A stretch of DNA of 64,000 bases from an uncultured Methanobrevibacter sp. (GTDB lineage: Archaea; Methanobacteriota; Methanobacteria; Methanobacteriales; Methanobacteriaceae). The notes below the pieces were generated by a model that was not told where the DNA came from, searched no databases, and was given only the letters and a program-made list of their open reading frames with translations. The position numbers and the translations under genes were made by a program. The stretch is from the NCBI RefSeq assembly GCF_900314615.1, contig NZ_OMWA01000020.1, forward strand, positions 1-64,000. Direction: 5' to 3'. Positions 9,214-18,526 of the stretch are shown piece by piece. Every line of letters starts with the position of its first letter. The stretch's first letter is position 1.

Positions 9214-10533
9214 TTGCAAGGTTTATTAAATGATTGGAGAAGAACAAATTACGCTAACGAATGCACTGCCGAAATTGCAGGTAATGACGTTACCGTCATG
9301 GGTTGGGTACATGAAATCCGTGACTTCGGTGGAATCATGTTCGTAATTTTACGTGATGTAACCGGAAGGGTTCAAGTAACCGCTCCAAGTAAAAAAGTAG
9401 AAGCAGAAATTTTAGAAGAATTAAGAAGTTTAAGAAAAGAATCTGTTGTTGCAATTAAAGGTTTAGCTCAGGAAGCTCCTAAAGCACCAAACGGTGTTGA
9501 AATCTTACCGAAAGAAGTTAAAATCTTAAACTTGGCTAACCAACCTTTACCAATGGATCCTACAGAAAAAGTAAAAGCTGGAATTGATACAAGATTAGAT
9601 TCAAGATTCTTGGATATCAGAAAAGAAAACGTTTCAGCTATATTCAAAATCAAAGGTCAAATGTTCCATTCAATAAGGGACTTCTTCTATGACAATGGAT
9701 TTTATGAAATCAACACTCCTAAACTTGTAGCTTCAGCTACTGAAGGAGGAACAGAATTATTCCCGATTATTTACTTTGAAAAAGAAGCATTTTTAGGCCA
9801 GTCTCCACAATTGTACAAACAGATGATGATGGCTAGTGGAATGGATAAGGTATTTGAAATCGGTCAGATTTTCAGAGCAGAAGAGCACGATACCTTAAGA
9901 CACTTGAACGAAGCTGTTTCCATCGATGCAGAAGCTTCATTCATGGATGATGTTGATGTAATGAACGTTTTAAATGACATGCTCGTTAAAGTGATTACAG
10001 ACATTAATGACAAATGTGCAAACGAACTGGAGATTTTAGACCACAAAATTGAAGTTCCAGAAAAAAGATTCCCAGTTGTAACCTATGATGAAGCATTGGA
10101 AATAGTCAATGCTAAAGATATTGAAATGCAATGGGGAGAAGACTTATCCCGTGAAGCTGAAAAAGTTTTAGGAGATGCTATGGGCGGATTCTACTTCTTA
10201 ACCGAATGGCCAACTGAAATCAAACCTTTCTATGTAATGCCTAAAGAAGGAGATGAAAAATACTCTCACGCTTTCGATTTAATGTACAATAACTTAGAAT
10301 TATCTTCAGGTGCTACCCGTGTACACCAGTATGATTTATTAGTAAAACAAATCGAAGAAAGAGGCTTAAACCCAGACGGATTTGGAAGCTATCTTAAAGC
10401 GTTTGAATACGGTATGCCTCCTCATGCAGGTTGGGGTGTAGGTGCTGACAGGTTAACTATGGTACTTACCGGTGCTGAAAACATCCGTGAATGTGTACTC
10501 TTCCCAAGAGACAGACACAGATTAACCCCTTAA
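9214..10533 (+). CDS. aspS: Aspartyl-tRNA synthetase, probably non-discriminating
   Basis: Class II synthetase that charges tRNA-Asp and, in non-discriminating form, also tRNA-Asn for later amidation. An N-terminal OB-fold (about 1-105) precedes the catalytic core with class II motifs (FRAEEH, and the C-terminal [13 protein letters not shown]). I place the start at TTG 9214 because GAGGTGA (9202-9208) lies 5 bases before it; a GTG at 9205 would sit within that site. This gives 439 residues. The anticodon-domain stretch [11 protein letters not shown] carries His where discriminating archaeal enzymes have Trp, and a Pro (EAPKAPNG) fits the second specificity position. I infer relaxed specificity from that. 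Confidence 0.95.
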   Translation: MQGLLNDWRRTNYANECTAEIAGNDVTVMGWVHEIRDFGGIMFVILRDVTGRVQVTAPSKKVEAEILEELRSLRKESVVAIKGLAQEAPKAPNGVEILPKEVKILNLANQPLPMDPTEKVKAGIDTRLDSRFLDIRKENVSAIFKIKGQMFHSIRDFFYDNGFYEINTPKLVASATEGGTELFPIIYFEKEAFLGQSPQLYKQMMMASGMDKVFEIGQIFRAEEHDTLRHLNEAVSIDAEASFMDDVDVMNVLNDMLVKVITDINDKCANELEILDHKIEVPEKRFPVVTYDEALEIVNAKDIEMQWGEDLSREAEKVLGDAMGGFYFLTEWPTEIKPFYVMPKEGDEKYSHAFDLMYNNLELSSGATRVHQYDLLVKQIEERGLNPDGFGSYLKAFEYGMPPHAGWGVGADRLTMVLTGAENIRECVLFPRDRHRLTP

Positions 10534-10548
10534 TCTTTTTTTCTTTTT
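10519..10548 (+). terminator. aspS terminator overlapping its stop codon
   Basis: AGATTAA (10519-10525), loop CCCC, TTAATCT (10530-10536), then a T-tract. The aspS stop TAA is at 10531-10533, inside the stem. Confidence 0.75.
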
Positions 10549-10557
10549 TAAGATAAT

Positions 10558-11760
10558 ATGGAAGAATATGATATAGCTATTGTTGGCGGAGGACCAGCCG
10601 GAATAATGGCGGCTATTGCAGCCAGTCAAAGTTCCTCAAGTGTCATACTGCTTGAAAAGAACTCCTCACTTGGTCGCAAATTATTGCTGACCGGCGGAGG
10701 CAGATGCAATATCACAAACCTCAAGCCAATAAAAAAGCTATTGAATATTTATCCCCAAAAAAATTTTTTAAAACACTCTTTTTTTACATTTACAAATGAA
10801 ATGCTGCTGTCACTTTTTGAAGACAAAGGCTTGGGATTCATTGAAGAGGATGACAACAGAATTTTTCCCGAAACAGAAAAGGCCAGTGATATCTTAGAAG
10901 TTTTAACTGATTACTTAAAAGATGTTGTTATAAGTTATAACTTTGAAGTTAAAACAATAACAGATGACTTTGTTATAAATGATAAGTTAAAAGCCAAAAA
11001 GATAATAATTGCAACCGGAGGCGTTACATATCCTCAGACAGGCTGCAGTCCTAAAAACTACTCTTTAACTTCTCATGCAGTAACAGACATTAAATATGGT
11101 TTGAGTCCATTGATTACCAAAAAAGATTTGTCTGATATTGCAGGTGTGACTCTTTATGATGTTGTTATAAGTTATAAGAAATCAAAGGTAAAAGGTAATG
11201 TTCTTTTTTCACATGTCGGTTTGACAGGTCCTGGAATTATTAACCTGAGCAATGAGATATCAGAAGGTATAAGTTATAACTTATTAGAGGATAATCCTGA
11301 TGTTGATGTTGATATAGCTATTGACCTTTGTCCTGATTTTTCTCGTGAAGATCTTTTAGAGAAATTCAACAGCGATTTTCAGGCTAAAGGAAAAACAATG
11401 GTTAAAAATTACCTCAAAATGTATCTGACTAACAGTTTTATAGATTTCTTTTTGGATGAGATTAATCTTGACGGTGAAACTCAGCTCTCACGCATCAACA
11501 AAAAGAGCAAAAATCGTTTAATTGAAAATCTCAAAAGATTTACATTTGAAATAACCGGTTTTAATGGGAAACTTTCAAAAGTTACTGTCGGCGGTATCGA
11601 TTTGGCCAATGTAAATCCGAAAACAATGGAGTCCACATTAACACCGGGCTTGTATTTCGCCGGTGAAGTTCTGGATTTGCACGGTCCGACCGGAGGATAT
11701 AACTTAAAAATTGCATTTTCAACAGGGTATCTTGCAGGTTTCTCAGCAAGTGAAAAGTAA
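10558..11760 (+). CDS. FAD-dependent flavoprotein of the HI0933/BaiN family
   Basis: A 400-residue FAD protein. The N-terminal dinucleotide fold carries VGGGPAGIMAA (residues 9-19) and the family motif GRKLLLTGGGRCNITN directly after. Near the C-terminus, GLYFAGEVLDLHGPTGGYN is the second FAD contact. Family members include reductases of steroid-like or unknown substrates; the archaeal role is not known. It starts 24 bases after the aspS stop and is separated by the aspS terminator, so it may depend on read-through. One 19-base segment (gatgttgttataagttata) occurs twice, at about 10921 and 11158, both coding for DVVISY. Confidence 0.85.
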   Translation: MEEYDIAIVGGGPAGIMAAIAASQSSSSVILLEKNSSLGRKLLLTGGGRCNITNLKPIKKLLNIYPQKNFLKHSFFTFTNEMLLSLFEDKGLGFIEEDDNRIFPETEKASDILEVLTDYLKDVVISYNFEVKTITDDFVINDKLKAKKIIIATGGVTYPQTGCSPKNYSLTSHAVTDIKYGLSPLITKKDLSDIAGVTLYDVVISYKKSKVKGNVLFSHVGLTGPGIINLSNEISEGISYNLLEDNPDVDVDIAIDLCPDFSREDLLEKFNSDFQAKGKTMVKNYLKMYLTNSFIDFFLDEINLDGETQLSRINKKSKNRLIENLKRFTFEITGFNGKLSKVTVGGIDLANVNPKTMESTLTPGLYFAGEVLDLHGPTGGYNLKIAFSTGYLAGFSASEK

Positions 11761-11835
11761 TTTTTTTGTTCACTATTTTTAAAATTACATATATAATCAA
11801 AATATTTAACATAAATATAATTTAAAAATTATCTT

Positions 11836-12465
11836 ATGACAGACAAAATGTTCATGGGTGCATCAACCAAGCAAGGTCTCGACATTGCTAACAAAAGCAG
11901 AGAGATTATCCGTGGCCTTATTGGGGATGATGTCAAAGATTTAAAACCTATAGAAAGAGACATCGTTGAAAGGATTGTTCATTCAACTGCAGATCCTGAA
12001 TATGCAAAATTAGTCTACATGAGTCCTGATTTTGTAGATGCAGCTATGGCATCCCTTAAAAACAAAGAAACCATTTTAACCGATATCAACATGGTTAAAT
12101 ATGGTATTACAAGGTATGAGGGAGAAGTTGAGTGTTATATCAAAAATGAAGAAGTTGTAAAGATAGCTAAAGAGCACCAGATTACAAGAGCCGCTGCGGC
12201 AATGAGATATGCTGCACAGAATGATTTTGAAGGAATTGTGGTATCAGGTAATGCTCCTACAGCTGTTTTTGAAGCAATGGATTTATACGAAAAAGGCGAA
12301 ATGAATCTTAAAGCTATTGTTGGAGTTCCTGTTGGTTTTGTGGGAGCTGCCGATTCTAAAGAAGCTTTAAAGAATTCCAATATTCCAAATATTGTTGTCG
12401 AAGGACCTAAAGGCGGAACACCTATTGCAGTTGCTTGTGTAAATTCGTTAATACAACATTTATAG
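11836..12465 (+). CDS. cbiC: Cobalt-precorrin-8 methylmutase
   Basis: Moves a methyl group from C-11 to C-12 of cobalt-precorrin-8 to give cobyrinic acid in anaerobic cobamide synthesis. At 209 residues it has the usual length. The active-site histidine is His49 in ERIVHSTADPEY. The conserved GVPVGFVGAADSKEAL and GPKGGTPIAVA stretches complete the signature. hemL, which supplies the tetrapyrrole precursor, begins 10 bases downstream, so the pair links entry into tetrapyrroles with a late cobamide step. Corrinoids are needed here for the Mtr methyltransferase complex of methanogenesis. Confidence 0.95.
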   Translation: MTDKMFMGASTKQGLDIANKSREIIRGLIGDDVKDLKPIERDIVERIVHSTADPEYAKLVYMSPDFVDAAMASLKNKETILTDINMVKYGITRYEGEVECYIKNEEVVKIAKEHQITRAAAAMRYAAQNDFEGIVVSGNAPTAVFEAMDLYEKGEMNLKAIVGVPVGFVGAADSKEALKNSNIPNIVVEGPKGGTPIAVACVNSLIQHL

Positions 12466-12474
12466 CGTGATAGA

Positions 12475-13749
12475 ATGAATTCTGAAGAATTATTTAATGA
12501 ATCTAAAAATTATTTCCCTGGTGGTGTAAACTCACCGGTAAGAGCTTTTAAGCCTTATCCGTTTTTTGTTAAAAGTGCAGGTGGTTCCAAACTTACTGAT
12601 GAAGATGGAAAAACCTATATTGACCACTGTCTGGCTTATGGTCCATTAATTTTAGGCCATGCAGATCCTAAAGTTGTAAGGGAAGTTTCTAATCAGCTTA
12701 CTATTGGAACAGCGTATGGTACTCCAACTGAAAATGAAATAACTCTTGCAAAAGAGGTCATTGATAGAATTCCATCTGCTGAAATGGTAAGGTTCTGTAA
12801 CAGTGGAACTGAAGCTACCATGAGTGCAATAAGACTTGCTAGAGGTTTTACAGGAAGAGATAAAATTATTAAATTTGAAGGTGCATATCATGGTGCACAT
12901 GACTATGTTTTAGTTAAAGGCGGTTCAGGTGCTGCAACTTTACCTGATTCACCGGGAATACCTGAAGATACAACTAAAAATACTTTATCTGTTCCATTCA
13001 ATGATGAAGAAGCTCTAACAGAGTTAATAGAAAAAGAAGGTGAAAACATTGCCTGTATTATTATGGAAGTAGTCATGGGCAATGTCGGATGTATTGAGCC
13101 TAAACCTGGATTTTTAGAGTTCATCAGAAAAATTACAGAAGAAAATGGTATTGTATTAATATTTGATGAAGTAATTACCGGTTTTAGAGCATCCCGTGGC
13201 GGAGCTCAAGAGTACTATGGAGTTACTCCGGATTTAACCACATTAGGTAAGATTGTCGGTGGAGGACTTCCTATGGGTGCATTCTGTGGTAAAAAAGAAA
13301 TCATGGAACTCATTGCACCTCAGGGTCCTGTTTATCAGGCAGGCACTTTTTCAGGAAACCCTGTATCTGTACAGGCAGGTATTTCCACAATGGCACAGCT
13401 TGACGATGCATTTTACAAGGAACTTGAAAGAAAAGGCAATTACCTGAGAGGAAATATCAGGTCCATTATTGAAGATGAAGAGTATAACATTCAGCCTGTC
13501 GGACTTGCGTCAATGTTTCAGATTTATTTCAATCCGGCACCTGTTTACAATTATGCCGATGCTCAGCAGTCTGATAGAAAACAGTTCTTAAGATACTTCA
13601 AGGCATTGCTTAAAGAAGGCGTATTCATTCCGCCATCTCAGTTTGAATGTAATTTTATTTCAAATGCACATACAATGGAGGATTTACAGAAAACTTCTGA
13701 TGCAATAGAAATTGCTTTGGAAATGGCATTTAAAAAAAGAAGAAGGTAA
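12475..13749 (+). CDS. hemL: Glutamate-1-semialdehyde 2,1-aminomutase
   Basis: PLP enzyme that makes 5-aminolevulinate from glutamate-1-semialdehyde, the first committed tetrapyrrole precursor for F430, cobamide and haem-type compounds. At 424 residues it is full length. The PLP lysine is Lys259 in [15 protein letters not shown], the cofactor aspartate lies in [11 protein letters not shown], and [15 protein letters not shown] binds phosphate. A GTGAT site just before the ATG supports the start. The signal peptidase gene begins 4 bases after its stop. Confidence 0.96.
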   Translation: MNSEELFNESKNYFPGGVNSPVRAFKPYPFFVKSAGGSKLTDEDGKTYIDHCLAYGPLILGHADPKVVREVSNQLTIGTAYGTPTENEITLAKEVIDRIPSAEMVRFCNSGTEATMSAIRLARGFTGRDKIIKFEGAYHGAHDYVLVKGGSGAATLPDSPGIPEDTTKNTLSVPFNDEEALTELIEKEGENIACIIMEVVMGNVGCIEPKPGFLEFIRKITEENGIVLIFDEVITGFRASRGGAQEYYGVTPDLTTLGKIVGGGLPMGAFCGKKEIMELIAPQGPVYQAGTFSGNPVSVQAGISTMAQLDDAFYKELERKGNYLRGNIRSIIEDEEYNIQPVGLASMFQIYFNPAPVYNYADAQQSDRKQFLRYFKALLKEGVFIPPSQFECNFISNAHTMEDLQKTSDAIEIALEMAFKKRRR

Positions 13750-13753
13750 TATA

Positions 13754-14179
13754 ATGGAAATAGACTTTAAAGAAGTTGCATCATATATAATTATTCTTGT
13801 TATTGTATTGATTGCTGCACAGCATCTTAATGTAGTTGTTTCAGGAAGTATGGAGCCTGCATTCTACAGAGGAGATATTGTTTTAGTTGAAAAAGCCGAT
13901 TTCCTCGGTATACATGAATTTGACCCTACTACTGTTGAAGTAGGGGATGTTGTTGTTTATGATGCAGCATGGTATGACCAGCCGGTCATTCACAGAATTA
14001 TTAATATTACAGAAATTAACGGAACTACGATGTATGTGATAAAAGGAGATAACAACGGTTCTCCAGATCCGTATTACGTTAAAGCAGATCAAATTAAACA
14101 AAAAGTAGTAACCTTAGGTGATAATTTAGTTATTATTCCAAAAGTAGGTTATCTTTCCCTCTGGTTAAGAGGTTTATGA
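13754..14179 (+). CDS. Archaeal signal peptidase I
   Basis: Membrane serine protease that removes signal peptides from secreted proteins. At 141 residues it is the small archaeal/ER-type form, with one N-terminal membrane segment (about 11-25). Catalytic Ser32 lies in SGSMEPAFYRGD. His80 (VIHRI) replaces the bacterial lysine, and Asp99 (IKGDNN) is present, the Sec11-like arrangement. I start at ATG 13754, preceded by GAAGG; an upstream in-frame start would overlap hemL. argS follows after 16 bases, so the run cbiC-hemL-signal peptidase-argS is probably one transcript. Confidence 0.93.
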   Translation: MEIDFKEVASYIIILVIVLIAAQHLNVVVSGSMEPAFYRGDIVLVEKADFLGIHEFDPTTVEVGDVVVYDAAWYDQPVIHRIINITEINGTTMYVIKGDNNGSPDPYYVKADQIKQKVVTLGDNLVIIPKVGYLSLWLRGL

Positions 14180-14195
14180 TTATTAAGGTGAGTTA

Positions 14196-15896
14196 ATGTA
14201 TTTTGAAATTGAAAGACAAGCTATAGAAGCTATTAATAAGGCTTTAGATCAGTATGATGAAGAAATAGACAGGAATTTTAAATTGGAATTTCCTCCAAAT
14301 CCTGAATTGGGAGACCTTGCAAGTACCATTGCATTTGCCCTTACAAAAAAATTAAGAACTTCACCTCCTGAAGTTGCAAAGGATTTGGTTGAAAAAATAG
14401 AAGTTCCGGAAATCTTTTCAAAAGTCCAAAACTTCGGACCATACGTCAATTTCTTCATTGACTATTCAAAATTTTCTAAAATGCTTTTAGAAAAAGTAGA
14501 TGATAATTATGGTCAACTTCCAAAATATGATGAAAAATTAATATTGGAGCACACTTCAGCTAATCCAAACGGTCCACTTCATATTGGCCACATCAGAAAC
14601 TCTATTTTTGGAGATTCCCTTGCAAGACTTCTTAAACTGGCAGGAAGGGATGTAACAACTCAATATTATGTAAATGATATGGGAAGACAAATTGCCATTA
14701 TCGTATGTGGAATAACCGAATGCGGTTTAAAAATTAAAGATTATGAAGGAGAAAAACTTGACCATAAAATTGGAAAATTATACTATGATGCAAATAAGGC
14801 TGTAGAGGAAGATGAAGCCTTGAACGCTAAAGTTGATGAATTAATCCAAAAATATGAAGAAGGTTCTGATGAAGAGCTCAACAAAATCTTTGAAGATGTT
14901 GTATCCAAATGTATCAGCGGAATGAAAGAATCACTTTTAAGAATGAATATTGTCCATGATGACTTTGTATGGGAAGGACAGTTTGTCAGAAACGGCGAAG
15001 TCGATAATCTTGTAACATACATCCAAAGAGAAGGATTTACAAGAGAAGATGATGTTTTATACATTGATTTAACTGACTTTAACATTGAAAAAGAGTTTGT
15101 TTTAAGAAGATCCAACGGTACTTCACTTTACTCAACCCGTGATTTGGCTTATCACAAATACAAAGCTACATTAGGTGATACTGTACTTGATATTTTAGGT
15201 TCAGACCACAAACTGGCTGCAAAACAGATTAAAGTCATCTTTGAAGAAATCTTTAGGCAAGAAGCTCCTGAAGTAATATTCTATGAGTTCATCACTCTTC
15301 CTGAAGGTTCAATGTCTACAAGAAAAGGTAAATTTGTATCAGTGGATGAGCTGATTGATGAAGCTGTTCTAAGAGCACATGATGAAATCAAATCAAGAAA
15401 CCCTGATTTGTCTGAAGATGAAATTGCTCCTATGGCTGAAGAAATCGGTGTAGGTGCTGTAAGATTCTTCATTGCAAAACTGTCTCCTGAAAAACACCTG
15501 ACATTTAAATGGGATGAAGCATTAAGCTTTGAGAGAGGCTGTGCATCTATCCAGTATGCTCATGCGAGAGCATGCAAATTGCTTGAAAAATCAGGTAAGG
15601 ACATAAGCTCTTTAGAAGTGGCAGATGACTGGGTTCCTGATGAAGCAGAACAGGACTTAATAAGACAAATCGCTAAATTCCCGCAGGTTGTAGAAGACTG
15701 TGCAAACAAAAAAAGAGTTCACAACATTACTCAGTACTGTCAGGATTTAGCAGGTTCATTCAACAAATTCTACAAATCAGAACAGGTTATTGGATCTGAT
15801 GTGGAAGATACAAGACTTATTTTAGTTGACAGAGCTAAAATAACCATTAAAAATGCTTTAGATATTTTAGGTGTTTCAGCACCTGAAAAAATGTAG
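14196..15896 (+). CDS. argS: Arginyl-tRNA synthetase
   Basis: Class I synthetase charging tRNA-Arg, 566 residues. The N-terminal additional domain (about 1-110) contacts the tRNA D-loop. HIGH is at residues 129-132 in PNGPLHIGHIRNS, and the KMSKS loop is in the form MSTRKGKFVSV. The C-terminal DALR helical domain ends the protein. AAGGTGA just before ATG 14196 sets the start. It closes the gene run from cbiC and is followed at once by a terminator hairpin. Confidence 0.97.
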   Translation: MYFEIERQAIEAINKALDQYDEEIDRNFKLEFPPNPELGDLASTIAFALTKKLRTSPPEVAKDLVEKIEVPEIFSKVQNFGPYVNFFIDYSKFSKMLLEKVDDNYGQLPKYDEKLILEHTSANPNGPLHIGHIRNSIFGDSLARLLKLAGRDVTTQYYVNDMGRQIAIIVCGITECGLKIKDYEGEKLDHKIGKLYYDANKAVEEDEALNAKVDELIQKYEEGSDEELNKIFEDVVSKCISGMKESLLRMNIVHDDFVWEGQFVRNGEVDNLVTYIQREGFTREDDVLYIDLTDFNIEKEFVLRRSNGTSLYSTRDLAYHKYKATLGDTVLDILGSDHKLAAKQIKVIFEEIFRQEAPEVIFYEFITLPEGSMSTRKGKFVSVDELIDEAVLRAHDEIKSRNPDLSEDEIAPMAEEIGVGAVRFFIAKLSPEKHLTFKWDEALSFERGCASIQYAHARACKLLEKSGKDISSLEVADDWVPDEAEQDLIRQIAKFPQVVEDCANKKRVHNITQYCQDLAGSFNKFYKSEQVIGSDVEDTRLILVDRAKITIKNALDILGVSAPEKM

Positions 15897-15930
15897 ATGA
15901 GTCATACTCATCTTTAATTTCTTTTTTTTA
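15896..15930 (+). terminator. argS terminator starting at the stop codon
   Basis: GATGAGT (15896-15902), loop CAT, ACTCATC (15906-15912), then T-runs. The stem begins with the last base of the argS TAG. Confidence 0.75.
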
Positions 15931-16114
15931 CTTTAACGTCTGTAATTTGATTACTTTCATCCAACCTTACTTTTGCATATATATCCTAATTTTAAATAAT
16001 AATCATTTTTGCATATGGGCAATGTTAAAGTAAAATTCGGCTGTTTAAAATCAACTTTCAAACAATCAATGTTAAAATAATTGATGGTAATTGTGTTTTA
16101 AAAAAAGTAAAAAA
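15931..16114. other. Gap between convergent argS and nitroreductase genes
   Basis: AT-rich, no supported gene. It holds TTTGCATATATAT near 15972 and TTGCATATGGGCAA at 16009-16022, both resembling half-sites of the TTGCATATGCAA operator found at 18436. On the minus strand 15914-15984 a short open stretch reads ...KVRLDESNQITDVKVKK and could be a gene remnant, but it has no start. Confidence 0.4.
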
Positions 16115-16648
16115 TTAATCCACATAGTGGATATAATCTTCTTTTCTGGCTATAGGTTCAGGTGTTTCCATGTCGGGATAGCCTAGAACAACATGGCCTA
16201 TTCCTTCATAGCTTTCTGGAATTCCCCATTCTTTCAGTAATGCTTTACCTTTTTTGGAGGCAAATTCATCACGGGCTCTGTGAATCCAGCAGCTTGCGAT
16301 TCCAATTGCATGAGCAGCATTTACAAGCACTGCCAGTACGCTTGACCCGTCTTCTACAAAGGTAGGAACATCACTGTCTGCCAATACAATCAGAAGTGTT
16401 GGAGCTCCATAGAACGGATCCATATCATCAGGCATTTCTACAGGAAAATAGCTTCTGTTCCATTCTGAAAACTCCTTAATTGTTTCAGGATTTTGGATTA
16501 CGACAATTTTAGGTGATTGGAGGCCTCTTGCAGTTGGTGCATAGGTTCCAGCTTCCAAAATTGTTTTAAGCTCTTCGTCACTGATTTGTTCTTCTTTGAA
16601 TTTTCTGATACTTCTTCTTGTTTTTAAATCTTCTATTGTCTGATTCAT
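16115..16648 (-). CDS. Nitroreductase-family flavoprotein
   Basis: A 177-residue FMN oxidoreductase of the nitroreductase fold, reducing nitro, quinone or other oxidised compounds with NAD(P)H or another donor. The N-terminal RRSIRKFKEEQIS is the FMN-phosphate contact, APTARGLQSPKIVV is the second FMN loop, and GIGHVVLGYPD near the C-terminus closes the site. Its ATG overlaps the stop of the MarR gene by 4 bases, so translation is coupled. As last gene of the MATE-MarR-nitroreductase unit it suggests a joint response to a toxic redox-active compound: export plus reduction. Substrate unknown. Confidence 0.9.
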   Translation of the reverse strand: MNQTIEDLKTRRSIRKFKEEQISDEELKTILEAGTYAPTARGLQSPKIVVIQNPETIKEFSEWNRSYFPVEMPDDMDPFYGAPTLLIVLADSDVPTFVEDGSSVLAVLVNAAHAIGIASCWIHRARDEFASKKGKALLKEWGIPESYEGIGHVVLGYPDMETPEPIARKEDYIHYVD

Positions 16649-17061
16649 TTTAAGTCCTCGCCGATTTTAATTAGTATATTTCTGAAATTTTCATACTCCT
16701 GATTTGTCAGTGATTTTTTAAGGGTATTGTCCCACTTATCATCAATGTCCATTACAATCTGGGCTATTTCAATGCCTTCAGGGGTCACGCTGATAATCTT
16801 TTTCCTTTTTTCAGGAGTTCTTGTTATCAGTCCTTTCTTTTCTAGTTTATCCAAATTTCTTGTAACTGTACTTTCATTGATGTTTAATGCATCAGCCAGT
16901 TCTTCCTGACTGATTCCTTTGTTTTTATAGCTTTTGATCAATAAAGGATATAGTCCTGAGCTTAGATTAACATCTTTCAGTTCACGGTTAATGAATGTGG
17001 TCTGTTTTCTGTAAAGCAGTGAAACCAGTGGTGGTGTGGGAATATCGCTATCAAACGGCAT
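16645..17061 (-). CDS. MarR-family transcriptional regulator
   Basis: A 138-residue winged-helix repressor. The recognition region reads EELADALNINESTVTRNLDK (about 55-75), followed by the wing KKGLITRTPEKRKK. MarR dimers usually bind short palindromes and release them on binding small phenolic or cationic ligands. It overlaps the MATE gene by 11 bases and the nitroreductase by 4, so all three are one translationally coupled operon. The two palindromes at 18436-18468 in front of the MATE gene are the likely operator, implying autorepression. Confidence 0.93.
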   Translation of the reverse strand: MPFDSDIPTPPLVSLLYRKQTTFINRELKDVNLSSGLYPLLIKSYKNKGISQEELADALNINESTVTRNLDKLEKKGLITRTPEKRKKIISVTPEGIEIAQIVMDIDDKWDNTLKKSLTNQEYENFRNILIKIGEDLK

Positions 17062-18421
17062 TTCCTCTGCTCCTGATCAGTTTGTTAATGTAAAGCTCGA
17101 TACATGCATAACATATTAAGGAACCTAATCCTCCTCCAAGAAGCATTCCGCAGTAAATACCGAATTCTCCCATGTGGAATGTGAATCCTAAAAGATATGC
17201 AAAGATTAACACAAGTATGAATTCTCTGAATGTTGTCAGAATAAAGGAGATTGTTCCTTTTCCAACTCCCTGGAAAACGTTACCTGCACTTGCACCGAAT
17301 GGCACATATAAAATGAACAGACACATGATCTGCAGGAAACTTGCTATAAGCGGTGCAAGCTCAGCACTGCTTTCCGAATATGAAAATATGAATGCAATCT
17401 GTGTTGAAAATACATTTAAAATTATACATACTATAATTGAAGCTATTAAAGCCACTTTGACTGCATATCTTGCTACTACTCTTAGGTTTTCGTATTTTCT
17501 TGCTCCAAATGCAACGCCTGCAACTGATATTGCCGCTGTTCCGACTCCTATTGCCGGAAGCATTCCGATATTGACTATTCTCCATCCTGCAGTATATACT
17601 GCAACCGCTGTAGGTCCGGATACGATTGTAAGCATGTAATTCACGAATATTGTTAAAACTGATAAGACCAATTGCTCCAGACTTGCCGGAATACCTACTA
17701 CTAAAATGTCCTTATACATTTTAAGGTCGTTATGGAAGTCTTTAAAGTTGTATGACAGGTAGGTGTCCTTTTTGACAAATATCCAGTAAAACATTAAAAG
17801 CAGACTGATGAAAGGTCCGAGTGCTGTTGCCCATGCGGCTCCTGCAATTCCCATATTGAATGTGTATATAAATATCGGGTCTAAAATCATGTTTATTATT
17901 GCAGCTAAAGCTATTGGTATTGTTGCTCTTTTGATGTCTCCTTCTGCTCTGAATGCCCCTCCTACAATTGGTGGCATTAAAAGTCCGAATGTCCATGCAA
18001 ATATGATAAATCCGTACTCCATTGCATAGCTTAATACTGATGATGCTCCCATCATTATAAGCAAAGGTTTCATAAATGCGATGAATACTATTGAAATAAT
18101 TATTGAAACTATTATACTTAAAATCAGGTTGTGTATTGCCGCATTGTTTGCGGAGGCTTTATCTTCTGCTCCGATGTATCTTGAAATCAGGGAGTTACCA
18201 CCTGCTCCAAGTCCGTTTCCAAATCCTACCAGTATCATAAACAGTGGTGTGATATATCCGAGTGCTGCCAATGGGTCCGGTCCGAGTCCTGCAACCCAAA
18301 TGCTGTCGATGATGTTGTTTGCAAAAATCAAAAACATACTTGCTATAATTGGCACTGATAATTTGTTTATAGCCTTTTTCGGGTCACCTGTAATCATTTC
18401 AACATTTTCATTTTTCTCCAT
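17051..18421 (-). CDS. MATE-family multidrug efflux transporter
   Basis: A 456-residue, 12-segment membrane protein of the MATE (NorM/DinF-like) class, which exports cationic or aromatic compounds using a Na+ or H+ gradient. The first half carries GLGPDPLAALGYITPLFMI and GNGLGAGGNSLISRYIGA, the usual N-terminal signature, and the pattern recurs in the second half. GAGAGGT lies just before the ATG. It is the first gene of the operon with the MarR regulator and the nitroreductase, behind a double operator. Confidence 0.93.
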   Translation of the reverse strand: MEKNENVEMITGDPKKAINKLSVPIIASMFLIFANNIIDSIWVAGLGPDPLAALGYITPLFMILVGFGNGLGAGGNSLISRYIGAEDKASANNAAIHNLILSIIVSIIISIVFIAFMKPLLIMMGASSVLSYAMEYGFIIFAWTFGLLMPPIVGGAFRAEGDIKRATIPIALAAIINMILDPIFIYTFNMGIAGAAWATALGPFISLLLMFYWIFVKKDTYLSYNFKDFHNDLKMYKDILVVGIPASLEQLVLSVLTIFVNYMLTIVSGPTAVAVYTAGWRIVNIGMLPAIGVGTAAISVAGVAFGARKYENLRVVARYAVKVALIASIIVCIILNVFSTQIAFIFSYSESSAELAPLIASFLQIMCLFILYVPFGASAGNVFQGVGKGTISFILTTFREFILVLIFAYLLGFTFHMGEFGIYCGMLLGGGLGSLICYACIELYINKLIRSRGNAV

Positions 18422-18435
18422 ATTTTACCTCTCTC

Positions 18436-18482
18436 TTGCATATGCAATTACACTCTTGTATATGCAAGTGTTGGTATATAAA
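18436..18482 (-). promoter_or_regulatory. Tandem MarR-type operators and TATA box of the efflux operon
   Basis: TTGCATATGCAA (18436-18447) is a perfect 12-base palindrome. CTTGTATATGCAAG (18455-18468) is a second copy with one mismatch. Their centres are 20 bases apart, two helical turns, so two dimers would sit on the same face. On the minus strand a TATA box (TTTTATATACC, about 18472-18482) precedes both, placing the operators over the transcription start and leader. Confidence 0.8.
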
Positions 18483-18526
18483 ATATGATGTTTGAATATT
18501 GAAAAAAAAGAAAAAAAGAAAATGGT

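Noticed and set aside
10921..11180. 19-base direct repeat gatgttgttataagttata inside the flavoprotein gene
   Set aside because: Both copies encode DVVISY in frame; with AT-rich codon use this is plausibly chance.
15914..15984. Minus-strand open stretch reading KVRLDESNQITDVKVKK
   Set aside because: It looks coding but is only about 22 codons, has no start codon and overlaps the argS terminator region. It may be a gene remnant, but cannot be supported as a feature.
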